From assembly GCA_037179515.1 (NCBI GenBank), contig JAXCGZ010009471.1:103501-167500 (forward strand): a stretch of 64,000 nucleotides of DNA, written 5' to 3'. The translations under genes were made by a program, and so were the position numbers. Below are positions 1 through 13,100 of this stretch, one piece after another. Every line of letters begins with the position of its first letter. The first letter of the stretch is position 1. The DNA comes from Halocaridina rubra (taxonomy: Eukaryota > Arthropoda > Malacostraca > Decapoda > Atyidae). Below the pieces are notes generated by a model. That model searched no databases. It was not told where the DNA came from and saw nothing but the letters and a program-made list of their open reading frames with translations.

Positions 1-461
1 TTTGAACTGTGTCTAAACTAAGAATTAAACGACTATGAGTCACTAAGACAGAATCAAAGACCAAACTAAAAGTGACCCAAAGCTTTGAGATAAACATTTT
101 TCAGCGAGGTAAAAAAAATGTAATGGTTTTAATTCCTGATTTTAATTTCAAAATTATTAAATCGATTAGTTCTGAACTTCTAAAGCACTGAGGTCCCATT
201 TCTCATACAGCAAACTTATGATACAAAATAAATTACGTCAAAAACATTCGCAGAACTCATCTATGTGAGTATGAACCCTATAAAGAAGGAAGATAAAGCA
301 TATTTACAGTATATAACAACGCCTATTCCAGGCAGTGTGTGTGTGTGTTTTTTAGTCATAATGTACGCATGCAAAAACATACCACAAGTTCTGAGAAGCA
401 CTAATGTAAATAAAGAAATAATAAAAGAAACATTAAAATCTCACTTATAGTGTGTGTTCAT

Positions 462-577
462 CTGATCCGGTTTTACGTCAAGGACTCCCTTTACTATTTA
501 GAGCTAGGACGGTACCTTCTTTCAGAGAACTTTGGTATTGGAAAGTGCAACCATTACCCTGAGTGAAAGCCTTTTCT
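462..577 (-). repeat. tRNA-derived SINE-like family A, 3' part
   Basis: On the plus strand: GGTTTTACGTCAAGGACTCCC, GAGCTAGGACGGTACCTTCTTTC and CATTACCCTGAGTGAAAGCC. It is the 3' half of a family with at least nine copies in this window. Confidence 0.8.
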
Positions 578-1140
578 AATCAGTGTGTTCATCTATAGTA
601 TTACAGTGATGGAACAAGAAAGAGCATGCAAAAGTACTTGTACATATTTTATGTACACAACAGACGAAAGCTATACACTTATGCTGTGTACAAAAAATAG
701 AACACCTCCACCCAACTGCAAAAACATCCTCACATTGTGTTTCAGTGTAACCAATGCTACTAAAAATGCAGATAAGAAGATTACATAAAACGCATTATGT
801 CAAAAACAGGTAAACAAAATGTGGTTCATGATAACTGCGACATCAAGATTTATCTATATATTGAAAAAGAAATCAGACATAACCCAAGAGTAAACTTGAC
901 TGCACTATATATACACCAGAAGAGACTATTATTTACTCTATGTCAGTACATGTACATGTAATAGCGTAAGAAATAGTGCTTTTCAAGCTTATATTAATAC
1001 ATTTACTCCAGAATAGGTCATAAATAACACCTTCATATATATATATAAATGGAAGTGAAACAGAACTCCTTAGCAGGAAGTTTACAGAAATGACTCAAAG
1101 TAGTGTCTTCTAGCTGGAGACATTGAGAACAACCCAGAAA

Positions 1141-1310
1141 ACACATGATGCAAAACTGCTCCACACAGAACCACATAAACCACCAATATATCATACACTT
1201 CCTGAAAACACTGGGGGAGAATCTAGGATCGGAAGCGGTAATTCTAAGAGACTCAGGGATTTCAGCAAGGCAGCTTCAGGAACAACAACAACAACTCACT
1301 CAAAGTAAAT
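1141..1310 (+). repeat. Dispersed repeat with ACAACAACAAC tail
   Basis: CATACACTTCCTGAAAACACTGGGGGAGAATCTAGGATCGGAAGCGGTAAT and GCAGCTTCAGGAACAACAACAACAAC correspond to 55,170-55,285 (CATACACTCCCTGAGAGCTCAGTAGGAAGCCCAGGATTGGAAGTGGT, GTAGCTTAGGGAACAACAACAATA). Possible SINE. Confidence 0.55.
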
Positions 1311-1566
1311 CCATCAATGTAATTCTTCCCATTACAATCAAAAGGGGCCCGAGTTCGAACCCTAATGTGGCTTACACAGCTTTCCTGGGTGGGAGTGGCG
1401 TCCCTCATGCAGTAACTCAAAGCAACAAGTTAAGCTCAACGAGTGAGTCATTAAAAGTGTTAGGTCAGTGGCAGAAGAGAATCTTCGTGAGTCCAGATTT
1501 GATAAAGGCAAAAACACTATTTCACAACCCTAATAAAAAATAAGCAATATAACCCTATGAATACTG

Positions 1567-1842
<276 letters not shown>

Positions 1843-1936
1843 AATCTGGAACAAAACAGTATTCTAAAGGAATGTTTCCATGACAATATACAACAGAATC
1901 AAGAATTTCCATAAAAAAACTGATTAAATAACTTAC

Positions 1937-2158
1937 CATCACATTCTGGAGGATCTTGGGAACATATATGATTTGGGTCTTGCCTTTTCCCAGTTTCTTC
2001 TATTCTGTCATCTCTGTCTCTTATGTCACCTCTTTCTCTTCTATCAGTTCTGTTTCTTCTGTCACTAGCTCCTCTTCTTTCCGCTCTACCTCTCCCACTA
2101 GTTCCCCCATGCCTTATAAATGCTCTAATCTCTTCGCGATCAGCTGATCCTAAAGACA
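1937..2158 (-). CDS. Candidate Arg/Asp-rich exon
   Basis: The block has acceptor TTTTTACCACAG and donor ATG|GTAAGT, is 222 nt and phase 1 at both ends. It encodes 73 residues with no stop: SADREEIRAFIRHGGTSG, then R/D/E-rich low complexity (RRNRTDRRERGDIRDRDDR), then HICSQDPPECDG. I cannot name a family. It could be a downstream exon of the 9,886-14,258 gene or part of another gene whose remaining exons are off the left edge. The repetitive purine-rich sense strand also allows a chance open frame. Confidence 0.45.
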
Positions 2159-2699
2159 CTGTGGTAAAAAATTGTAACAAATAAAAAAACATATATAAAT
2201 GCATGTTGGTTGATAAAAACAATGTAACAAAACAAAATCAAATAAGGATTACAAATACAGTGCAAAGATGAACATCAAAGCAACTGAACAAATACCACAT
2301 TCATGTGCAAATATTGTCATATCTAAAGAGTAATAAGTAATAATAAGGTATATATAAGCATCAATAAAGAACTAAAAGTAAAACCATTTAAGGTGAATTC
2401 CAAATGTCAGTCACTTATACAACAGGTTTTGCTGTGACGTTTTGGCAATGAGTAATGCTTGTATTTCATGAACAGCATAATGACAACTGCAGATAGGTAG
2501 GCTGCTCTGAGGATATATCTGCAATATACCTAATTGTTTTCATGGGAATATCCTTATGCATATAGTTCCCAGTCTCCTAGTAGTTTTTTTTATTCACCGA
2601 CCCCTTAGAACTATTCATAAATTTAATATTGAAAATATCCTCAATTAGCTAATTCCAATTATTAACTATTTTTTACATTATTATTGCATCCTGGAAAGA

Positions 2700-3440
2700 A
2701 GTTTGATTATAATGTTGCGAATAGTAATCTCAACTTTTTTTATCACACATATCAATGTATCATGCCCATCAACACTGCAGAAACTATGGAGGAATTTAAA
2801 ATGCTACCTTATCCTCCCTTTTCTCTTTTCTTCAAGTGGTGGTAGGTCTCACTCCTTCAGTCTTTCCTCTAATACACATTTTGTATATCTATTACCAGCC
2901 TATAGAATGTCTTTGAATTCTCTCCAGCTTTTAAATGATTCTTCAAGTGTGAATTCGTAAGTAATGTACAATACCAAAGTTTGGGTCTCACATATATCAT
3001 GTTGATACGTATAAGTATACATTCTTTGACTATGTATATGAAGACCATCTTTATCTTTGCTGAGAATGCATACACTGTTTTCATTACACCATTTTATAAG
3101 CATTTCTGTAGACAAATTGCCAAATACACTGACCAACAGATCTCATTCGCTCTCAGATTCTTCAAGTTCCTTTCCAGCTATTAACTATCTAAACATAGGT
3201 CAACTTGCATTTTAGCCTTATTCTCATTACTTTATATTATCACTTGTCTGAACATTCCAGTATATTATTAAGGTCATCTTTAACTTATTTTATCACTACA
3301 TTAATCTATATTTATTTTACAAGAGTTGTATCATCTGCAAGCATATTCAAAAATGCAGTTACTAGATCTGGTTGATAATTGACATAAGGTGTATTGATGT
3401 GGACTTAAGTCTTACTCTTATCCACTGCTCCCCACTTAAA
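2700..3440 (-). mobile_element. Decayed CR1/L2-like copy
   Basis: Minus-strand fragments parallel the 6,190-7,790 element. FLNMLADDTTLVK is the catalytic box near 3,330-3,370, and YVRPKLWYCTLLTNSHLKNH (about 2,950-3,010) corresponds to YVRPKLEYAAPFWNPHLKKH. Many stops and indels show an old copy. Confidence 0.7.
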
Positions 3441-3686
3441 TAATTAAAAGCAGGGTACTAGGATAGATAGATATTAGCAAATATATAGATTAATGCAAGA
3501 CAAGGCATATTTTAAAACAAATATATAGTTAACTATTAGGACACAAACAACAATAAGGAGAGAATTGAGTGGATAAGGAAATAAAATGGATAGTTGGCTG
3601 ACAGTTCAACTACCCAATACCGGCTATACTGTACTGTGATAGTATACAAAGACACAATTGACAAACACTATGAGACAGAGAAGTAG

Positions 3687-3688
<2 letters not shown>

Positions 3689-3760
<72 letters not shown>

Positions 3761-3777
3761 TAATAATAATAATAATC
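3689..3777. repeat. (AAT)n microsatellite
   Basis: Nearly pure AAT repeat, with one phase break near 3,760. Confidence 0.98.
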
Positions 3778-4348
3778 AAATCTCACCTATAACCAATAGT
3801 CCAAGGAGATATATTATAATATTCACTTTCTTCATTCTCTCTTTTGTAGTCTTTTCTTAGAGGACACACTTAATATCCTTGACAGGTCAGCATTCATCTG
3901 TAAATCATTATTTTCTTAGATCTGTGGCACTGTGTCTAAAGCAGTATATGTTCAATGGCACACGCTCAAATTAACATATGAACCAGTGATTATATTCATA
4001 ACATTCGTTATAATTTTAATATGAGCCCATATGCAAGAATAAAAATAAACCGTGTAATTTTATGAAACTATTCAGGGTTTCATGACATTTCAGCCACAGA
4101 TATTACCAAAAAAAATTTAAAACATTATTAGAGACTACAACAACAACAACAACAAAATAATATCAACACCAACAGAGCTACGGCATTCAACAGGTTCAGA
4201 TTTCCCACTCAAATGGATTCACACTCTTAATTCTTAAGAGTCTGAGATGTGACTGATTGAGGGTAGAGGAACAGAGGCTGAGAGGTACACCTCACTCGCT
4301 CACTTCCTCCCTCAGTGATATTTCCTCACAGTTAAAACTAGATGATGA

Positions 4349-4406
<58 letters not shown>
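4349..4406. repeat. (CT)n microsatellite
   Basis: About 58 bp of CT with two interruptions at the left end. Confidence 0.98.
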
Positions 4407-4410
<4 letters not shown>

Positions 4411-4589
4411 TGCCTCCTTAAAAAGAGGAAAGAATTGGGAAAATAAATTAATGTCATAAGATTTAGTCAATTGCACTCAGGCTTTTTATATTGACACTAA
4501 TGTAATCTACAGATCTGCGAAAAAGTTTTTTCCAACAAATCTTCTTATCATTTTCCACAGCACCTTCTCTCTCCTCCCGGTTTAAATTA

Positions 4590-4775
4590 TGTCACGACCT
4601 CCCTTTTCTATTAAGGGATAGAACGATGCCTTCTTGCAAAAAACTTTGATTTTGGTAGGTGTGATCATTACCCTAATAGAATGCCATTTCTAACCACAGA
4701 CTGTGGCAGGCTAGGAATCCTCGACCTGACAACTCAAATTCGCAAACACTACCACCTTGCCACGGCGACCACATT
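4590..4775 (-). repeat. SINE-like family A, near full length
   Basis: It carries TATGTCACGACCTCCCTTTTC, ATAGAACGATGCCTTCTTGC, CATTACCCTAATAGAATGCC and the tRNA-related head read in reverse as ...GGCAGGCTAGGAATCCTCGACCTGACAA and CACTACCACCTTGCCAC. Confidence 0.82.
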
Positions 4776-4907
4776 CAGCTCCCTAAACTACAGATAGATA
4801 CTTAAGGGTTTTGATCTTAAACACTTCCCTTTTTGTTTATTCTCCATCAGTCATTTTTAATAGCCAGGTCATGAAACATTAACTTTTTACACTATCCTTC
4901 AGCCTAC

Positions 4908-5068
4908 TTGTGGGGACCAAAGTAGCTCAATGGTAGTTGGGGGCAACTGACGCAGGTTTGAGCACACCATGTGACGTTAAAAAGTGCATCCAGTCTTATT
5001 CCCCCAGCTCCAACCTGTCTTCATTCACGTACCATTTGTAGCACATAAAACGGTGCACCAAATGTATA
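4908..5068 (+). repeat. SINE-like family B
   Basis: AGTAGCTCAATGGTAGTTGG, GCAGGTTTGAGCAC, then CCAGTCTTATTCCCCCAGCTCCAACCTGTCTTCATTCACG and GTAGCACATAAAACGGTGCA. Confidence 0.78.
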
Positions 5069-6189
5069 AAACTGCTCGCAAGATAGTACTTGACAAAGGA
5101 TGGAGATAAATGCCGAGAACATTCCAACAGTTTTTGATACAAGAAGATTCTGGTTCGCTGGATTTATAAATTCTGGCTTAAAACAGATATCAACTCACCA
5201 CTTTAGTTCCAGTGCCCTAGTAGTGTTCACTACAGCAAGAGATACAGGTGGCGTAGATGATGACAGATTTTATTATGGTGCTACAACAATGCAATTACGG
5301 TCCAACAGCCCCAAAGCCACCATGAAAGTTTCTGCCCACAACCGAGATGTCTTCTTGATTGCAGTGTCAGCAGTTGATCATAAAGGCCTAAGTGTTCATA
5401 AAGTGCCTTCTTCAGTCCAGCACAAACGGGGACACTCCCTTGGTATGCCACTGTTTCCCTTGTACCAAAGGAGTGCCCCCCCCCCATGTGGCCGGACTGA
5501 GGAAGACAGTTTACATACATTTAGCACTTTATGATCGGCCGCTGACCCTCCAATCAAGATGACACCTCAATTTTGGGTAGGAACTTTCGTGGAACAGAGC
5601 CCTCAATTATTTTAAAGAGTTTTGTTTCTGGGAGGCTTTATTCCACTTCCTCCTGCCAATTTCCAAGAGAGAAGCAATAAGCCAGATTCAAAACACTCAG
5701 ATCAGTGCCAAGATACCTTTGTAAAGGCATGATAACTATATTTCTGGTGATGTCTTTCCATAACTTATTATAGTTTATATTTGGTACTTCCTTCAATCCT
5801 CCTTTTAGCAGTATACTGAGGTAAATTGCATAGGATTATTAACTTTATAATTTCTTAGATCAAAACTATATAATCGAATCTTTTTATTTCCATCTACCAT
5901 CTTGAATCAAAGAACAAAAAATGTCATTTCCGACTTGTCTGTGATGGCATAACATATCCCTATGCTTTTATATTCTGATTTTGTTAACATTCGCTTGGTG
6001 TACCAATCAGCCCACACTCCTGTGATCTGAGGATGCCTTACATCACGCAAGAGGCCATGCTTTGTCCGACCCTTACAGGTCCTTAGAATAGATTAACGAC
6101 TGGTGAGAAGGAATGCCAAGACCTTCTTGAGAAAAAATTGTGCGTTGGTGCAGGAACATTGTTAGGTTTTCCCCCCATGTGTATTTACC
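5069..6189. other. No supported gene
   Basis: A 144-codon plus-strand frame (5,100-5,534) has no recognised motif, no splice or promoter support, and follows a SINE-like copy directly. It may be decayed mobile DNA. The rest shows nothing I can name before the retrotransposon begins near 6,190. Confidence 0.5.
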
Positions 6190-7790
6190 CCTTTGGGGAC
6201 GTACACTCAACCTTACAGCCACAGAGGTATGCAAAGCGCTGATGGATTTAGATGTTCATAAAGCTACAGGTCCTGATGACATACCCCCTCATGTGCTTAA
6301 AAAATGCGCAAACACAATATCAGTGGCACTAAGTATCATATTTAAGGAGTCACTGGAGTCGGGGGAGATTCCAAGATGCTGGAAACAAGCAAATGTGATA
6401 CCTATTTTCAAAAAGGGAAGGAGGGATACGGCTCTGAACTATAGACCAGTTTCCTTGACCAGCATAGTTTGCAAAGTTATGGAGAAACTACTAAGGAAAC
6501 ATATCTCTCTTCACTTGGAATCCTTCAACTTTTTGTCAGTGAGGCAACATGGCTTCAGAGAAGGTAGATCAACAGTAACTAACTTATTAGAATTTTATGA
6601 TGAGGTAAGCCAAATCTTACAGGAAAGAGGGCTGGGCAGATTGCATATTCCTAGACTTCCAGAAAGCGTTTGACACTGTTCCACATGGGAGACTTATTAG
6701 GAAGCTGCAATCAATGGTTAGAATAGGTGGAAATGTTTTGGAATGGATAAAAACTTACTTAGAAGGAAGGGAACAGAGGGTTAGAGTAAGACAGTGTCTG
6801 AATGGAGAAGAGTTAGTAGTGGAGTTCCACAGGGTTCAGTTTTAGGGCCACTTTTGTTCCTTGTATATGTAAATGACCTACCAGAGTCTGTAAATTCATT
6901 CATGAATATGTTTGCAGATGATGCAAAGATTGTGAAGAAAGTAAAAAACGAGAACAATGGTAGAGAACTTCAGGAGGATCTAAATAATCTGCATGAGTGG
7001 TCAGAAAAGTGGCTAATGAAATTCAATACTTCAAAATGTAAGGTAATGAGAATGGGTACAAGTGCAAGAAGGCCCAAGCTTGACTACTCGGTGGCTGGAG
7101 TACAACTTCAAGAGACAGAAAATGAGAGAGATCTAGGAGTAAACATACTGGCAGATTTGTCTCCAGAAATACATATAAATGGCATAGTAAGGGCAGCATA
7201 TGCATTCTTATCAAATGTAAGGGTAGCCTTCAGGCACATGGACAAGGAAATGTTCAGAAATATTTATGTAACCTATGTGAGGCCAAAACTCGAATATGCA
7301 GCCCCCTTTTGGAATCCGCACTTGAAAAAGCACATAGCTAAGCTTGAAAAAGTTCAAAGACATGCCACAAAACTGGTGCCAGAAATACGCAATCTCATTT
7401 ATGATGAGAGGCTGAGGGAATTAGACTTACCATCACTCGAAGCTAGAAGAGTGAGGGGGGATATGGTGACAGTCTTTAAATTCCTTCAAGGTTATGATAG
7501 AGTGGATAGGGATCGATATTTTGATATGGCTGGCTCTAGAACTAGAGGTCATAGTTTGAAGCTTCGTAAGAAAACTTCTTTGCAGGATGTAAGGAAATAC
7601 TTTTTCAGTGTAAGAGTAGTTGATAATTGGAATTGGCTAAGCGAGGATGTAGTTAATGCTATCTCAATCCATAGTTTTAAGGACAGGTATGATAAGTATG
7701 ACTAAGTATAAAATGGAACCGATCAGGAGACGGGAAGATACGAGCTTTGGGCTCTTTCCCGTAAACACAAGTAGGTAATCACAATTAGGT
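6190..7790 (+). mobile_element. CR1/L2-like non-LTR retrotransposon, 5'-truncated and frameshifted
   Basis: The remains of the reverse-transcriptase ORF run left to right. KATGPDDIPPHVLKK and NYRPVSLTSIVCKVMEKLL lie in the first frame (to 6673). FLDFQKAFDTVPHGRL lies in a second frame (about 6645-6800). [15 protein letters not shown], the catalytic MFADDAKIV and the C-terminal WNPHLKKHIAKLEKVQRHA to DRYDKYD lie in a third frame (6794-7705). Two frameshifts, near 6,640 and 6,795, make it inactive. The 3' UTR ends in short repeats of TAGGTAATCAC, as in elements that finish in microsatellite-like tails. Clade assignment is from motif memory. Confidence 0.9.
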
Positions 7791-8634
7791 AATCACTAGC
7801 TATATCCAAGTTGCACATAGTGCCCTATTCTCCTTGCAGAGGATTACGAATTCGTTATTGTAATTGGGTTAACCCATTTGAATAGGAAGGGTACACTGCT
7901 CGCTTCATATAGATCCCAGCTGAAAAGGCAATGCAGAGCATTACCGATAGGCTCTTATTGGCTCTTCCAAGTACTACGCATGTTAGAGCTCTTCAGTACT
8001 CTCCTCAAAGTAAAGTTAATTTGTCAAAATGTAGTCCTGGAAGCATTGGGGCCGGCACACTTGAAATTTTTTGTTGCATCATCATAATATAACCTGTCAG
8101 TTACTGGATCAACTGCATATCATTTAATGTGCCCCTCCTGTTTCTGTTGTAGAGTACAATACAACCTACCGAATATTACAATAATGACAAGTTAAAAGAA
8201 GTCATGAGGCTATTACTTAAAAATATGTTGAAATCCTACAAATAAAATGTTAAAATGTTTAATAAATTTAAGGAAACGTATTTCCTGTACTCATGAAGCA
8301 GAGAATGGACAAGGAGTTACATGCACAAGGTTCTCTCCAATAAATACAAAAATGTTGGCACAATCATCTTTAATAAAGAGAATGGCTTAAAGTTGGCCAG
8401 TGATATCAAATGATCACAAAGCAAAACTTTAGCATGAATATACACATGCAATGAAGAATATAAATGCTAATGCATCTTACTATCATCAGAATTTCTAAGG
8501 AAAATTCAAAGGGGAGGATTTCCGTCCCTGAACTCAGACCCATTCAGCCTATTTCTACAATATGAAGGGGAGCACCGAGACTACTCTTGTCCCCTGTCCC
8601 AGGAAAAAGATAGAAGGAAATGCAAAGTACGAGA

Positions 8635-8713
<79 letters not shown>

Positions 8714-9885
8714 TTCAAGACATTAACCATATCAATGCAAGGTCACTAATAACACTGAAACTTACCTAAGTGCAGAATCACACTTTTTTTCATCCCATTT
8801 TCATGAAATTTATCAAAGTATTTATCAAAAAGACACCAAATAACGAAATACAAAATGCCAAGGAACGATACATTTCTGGGCGTTTTTTGCAATTCGTTAT
8901 CACCTTTCATCAACTGAGATCAGAGTAAAATATGTAGCAAAAGTGAACATATTCTTTGCGATAAAACATATATGATGAGCCAAATGATTTGTGAAAAGCT
9001 CTCAGCAAAATCAGCACAGCTGAGATTATGGTTAACAGCTGATGTAAGGGGCAATGTAAGAATGAGAAAGCAATGACAGAGGGTTAATGATACGTAGTTA
9101 AGTTTCAGAGTGGGTCCTAATAAAATATACAAATTTTGCATCTAAATTTAAAAGCCAATCCAAAATAGAGAAAAAAAAGTATGTTTCCAAGGATTCCTTG
9201 TTGATCTCTACATGGGGTGCTCTCTATATCATTAAACGGGGTCTTCTGCATCTTAAGTTTGAAGTTAAAATTAGAGAGACTCATATATTTGATTGCCTTG
9301 TAACTGAGAACTATAGTGAATATACAGGTATAATCCTAAAAAAATATACAAATGTGGAGGTTTCAAGGAAACTATACAAAGCTTGGCTCAGCAAAGGAGT
9401 GGACGTGCTATACTATTTCTATCAAGTACCTTTGCATACAAGTGCTACATAAATCGGTATACCCTGTCTGTGTTTTGTACAATACTAATACAACAAATAT
9501 ATTTTCCTATAACTTCTTGCAACTCATAATATTCACACACATGCTTTTCAGAGATTTCTAAATATGAAAAAAGTGTATCTATAACAAACCATTTAAGAAA
9601 TAATTTAAGTACAAGACCACAGCCAATGTTAAAAAATATCAAACATTTTTAGGTTTCCATTCAGGTAGTACAATAACAGTACAGGGAAAAAACACAGTGT
9701 ATATCTTTTACAAAAACTTTTCACAATAAAATAAAAGATCCATTTACATCCTCCAGTGTGAATTTAGTAACAAGACAACTTAATATGTTATCATAAAAAT
9801 TCTATAATAATGAGGTAATATACTCATACAACATCACCAAATAATAGTTCAGACCTCCAGACCTCAGTGTTTAGTATCTGAAGCA
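7791..9885. other. No gene seen
   Basis: AT-rich sequence with an (AAT)n tract at 8,636-8,713. Only short, motif-free frames are present on either strand. Confidence 0.6.
8636..8713. repeat. (AAT)n microsatellite
   Basis: Uninterrupted AAT repeat of about 78 bp. Confidence 0.98.
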
Positions 9886-10119
9886 TCAAGAAAAATACAT
9901 ATCACCCACATACTCGATAAGAACACGGGCGACCTCGAAAAGAATATCTGATACAGAATTACCATCAGGTATACCTGAAGATCGCTCAAATCTGTTATGT
10001 GCGTAAGGCGAGGAGTGAAAATCAGGATACGCTGACCAAAACAACGAGCGACTTAGCCCGCGCCCAGTGGCCACAAACAACGAACTGTCTATAAAGCCTA
10101 TGAATGACGTGACAAGTGC
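9886..10119 (-). CDS. Last coding exon of unrecognised secreted protein
   Basis: This exon encodes 77 residues and TGA. It starts ALVTSFIGFIDSSLFVATGR, then SPYAHNRFERSSGIPDGN and SDILFEVARVLIEYVGDM. The acceptor is GTGGTTTCAG, phase 0. A possible donor, GTGG|GTGATA, lies five residues before the stop and would be phase 1, the phase needed by the exon-like block at 1,937-2,158. Confidence 0.7.
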   Translation of the reverse strand, partial: ALVTSFIGFIDSSLFVATGRGLSRSLFWSAYPDFHSSPYAHNRFERSSGIPDGNSVSDILFEVARVLIEYVGDMYFS

Positions 10120-13100
10120 CTGAAACCACTATGAAAAGGAAACAGTATTAGTATTGATCTATACAGTAGTTATAAATGTCCTTCAGGTAATACAATAATA
10201 TATTTGACAAGTAATACAACAATATATTTGATAGTATAATGGCAGTGCCAGCATTCTAGTATTAACAGGATGCCAATTCCTGCTTAGTGAAACTAGCAAA
10301 GTGGCCACAACTGAAAACAGGGAGGCAGATTGGTTTCATCTGACCAGGTCCATCCTCATCCCCTTAATAATATGCATTGTGGTAAAAAAAAAGGGGGGGG
10401 GAGGATGAGGTTGTCAGCCCAACAAATAAATAACCATTTTTGTTTGCTCCAACGACATGCATGGAATAGTACTGACGTATTATTTCTCCTAAACTGCAAA
10501 GAATATATTTGAAATTATTTGCTCATATACTATAAGAATCTTACTTCGGTCATATTTGAACATATGCTCTCTATTGTTCTGTGCATGAATATTTGCTAAA
10601 AGACTAACTTTAAACTGTATTTATAATTGCAACATATATCAAAGACATGACAAAGTAATTATTTTGAAAAACTCACAGATATGATCACAGGGCTCATGGC
10701 TACAGCAACTGCCATGGTAGTATACATAAACCTCTTGGGAGAGATCAGGAACATGTCAATAGCATTCAGAGTCTGATTGTAGATGGAGTGCAGATTGGCC
10801 TTTGAGAAGAGGGGTATCACAGAATCCATAGTGTTCAACGTAGCATTATACACCCACCCTAAATTTTCTTCTGCAAATACTTCTCTTGTGGATGTCAAAA
10901 TGTATTTGGTTTTGCGAAAAGCCCATTGAACATTCTCTTGGTAGAATACAGGCACCAAATACAATTGAAGGAATTGCACTGTGGTGTTCTGTAGGTTGAC
11001 ATGCCAAGCCTTTGATCTCAAATTCTGCAACTAAAAAGATAGGACATCTATTACTCTTCTTTTTGTTCCCGTATGAGCAGGACACTAAGTTTGGTAAGCT
11101 TACAGGGTCCACATAAATTGCTGAATTTGAGTAACAGAGTAAGGTAACACTACTGAGCACGATAACCACGGACAAGTAACCCAAGAAAAACTACAAATCT
11201 AAATTACTGACTGATAAAGGAACAAATCTCCTTACAAAAACCTATCTTATATAGTATTCGCAAAATATTTGGCTCACCTCCCAATTGTAAAAGAAGGAAA
11301 TGTTGCGAACTCCTAGGGAGAGCAAGGTATGATGGATAAAAATCGAATATCTATAATTACCGACTGAATGAATGGTCAAGCCTCTCTGAATGAAGTAACT
11401 ACTATTTGATCTGGCACAAGGCGTAATCGATGAATAACCGACTGAATGAGTGGTCAAGCCTCTCTGAATAAAGTAACTACTATTTGGATCTGGCACAAGG
11501 CATAATCAATGAATAACCGACTGAATGAGTGGTCAAGCCTCTCTGAATGAAGTAACTACTATTTGGATCTGGCACAAGGCGTAATCGATGAATAACCGAC
11601 TGAATGAGTGGTCAAGCCTCTCTGAATGAAGTAACTACTATTTGGATCTGGCACAAGGCGTAATCGATGAATAACCGACTGAATGAGTGGTCAAGCCTCT
11701 CTGAATAAAGTAACTACTATTTGGATCTGGCACATGGCGTAATCGATGCATAATACCACACAAGCGACAATGTCCCAGACGTAAATGCACCAGCAACTTA
11801 GAAGTGTGACCCATGATCACCAATGCCATTCCAATTTGTGATTGCCTAGGAACACTTGATGACGACCAGCATGCCACTTTGAAGACCAATATGATAAGAA
11901 GCAACCTTTCAGAACTGACAATATATCACATACTGTTGGGCTAAGTGGGCATAAGGGAGGAAGAGAGAAGGCCAGCTTAGCAAACCAAACCGCTGCTTTA
12001 TTTCCAGAGAAGCCGCAATGGGCTACAGTCCATTTGCTACAACCACCTTCCCATACACAAACTAATGCCCCCATACACAAACTAATGCTTGTGAGCAGTT
12101 TTATATCAAAAAGTCACACTGACATTGAAGAGCGGAGTGCTTCAAAGGATGGTTTAGAATTGACACAGAGGACAGTCAATGAAGAAGGCCCCAGTGAGGA
12201 GCTTCCTGCTTACAAATAATTGTAGGCAGTCAATACAAAGCGATAATTAGCAAGCGTTCAGGCAGCATGAGATTTTAAGAAATAGACAAATAGTGTAGAC
12301 TCCAGTGAGGATATATCAACCACAGCAGACTTAGAATCATCAGTGTAAAACTGGAGGTGGTTAGGAAATCTATGCATTGTAATAGTAAAGAGGGAACAAA
12401 AGTATGTCTGAGGCAAAATATATTTTGCTTGAATAACAAGATTCACATTTATATTGTACTGAAGATGGACCCATGGGAGTATTGAGAAGAAATAGAGTAT
12501 AAGGCTCAAAGGGAAACAAGATAGAGGCCCAACCAAAGGCATATGCACTCCACTCTCAACATTACAGGACAATTCCTAGAATTTGGTAACCAATGCTGAG
12601 CACGGGCCCTCCCCTTATCTGCCAAAACTTCTGTTCTGATGGGATTTGACCTAGAGGATACGAGGCCCTATGAAAGTATTGGTGAGCACACATATCAATA
12701 TAATACTTGATAGAAGAAATGGTGCAATCACATTGCAAGGAAAAGATCAGTGTACTATACAGTAATCCTGTAATCACCCACAGGGCAATATTTTGAATAC
12801 TGTATCCTATAAAATATTCAATACAGTTTTACCTGCAGAGCCATAAACCACACTACCATAAGGTATTTTACAAAGGATAAAGGCACTGTAAATAATCCTC
12901 TATATCTCCTTGTCTTCTCCCCACGAGACTCCTGAAAAGGCACGGAAAATACCGAGATGCCACTGACAATGTACAATCAACTCTTCCACATAGGGTCGTC
13001 ACACGAGGAGAGAGCCATCAAAATGTAAACCTAAGAGCTTGTGCATAGGGGCGTTGCAATTTGCAAAGTACCCACTAACAGTGCCGATGTTTGTACATGT

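Noticed and set aside
5100..5534. 144-codon plus-strand open frame
   Set aside because: No recognised motif, no repeat of codon pattern or splice support, adjacent to a SINE-like copy; kept only as an unexplained stretch.
6140..7705. Host gene encoding a reverse transcriptase
   Set aside because: Two frameshifts, truncated 5' end, retroelement 3' tail and several copies in the window show it is a dead mobile element.
11359..11752. CRISPR-like regular repeats
   Set aside because: Units are directly adjacent without unique spacers and the genome is eukaryotic; it is a minisatellite.
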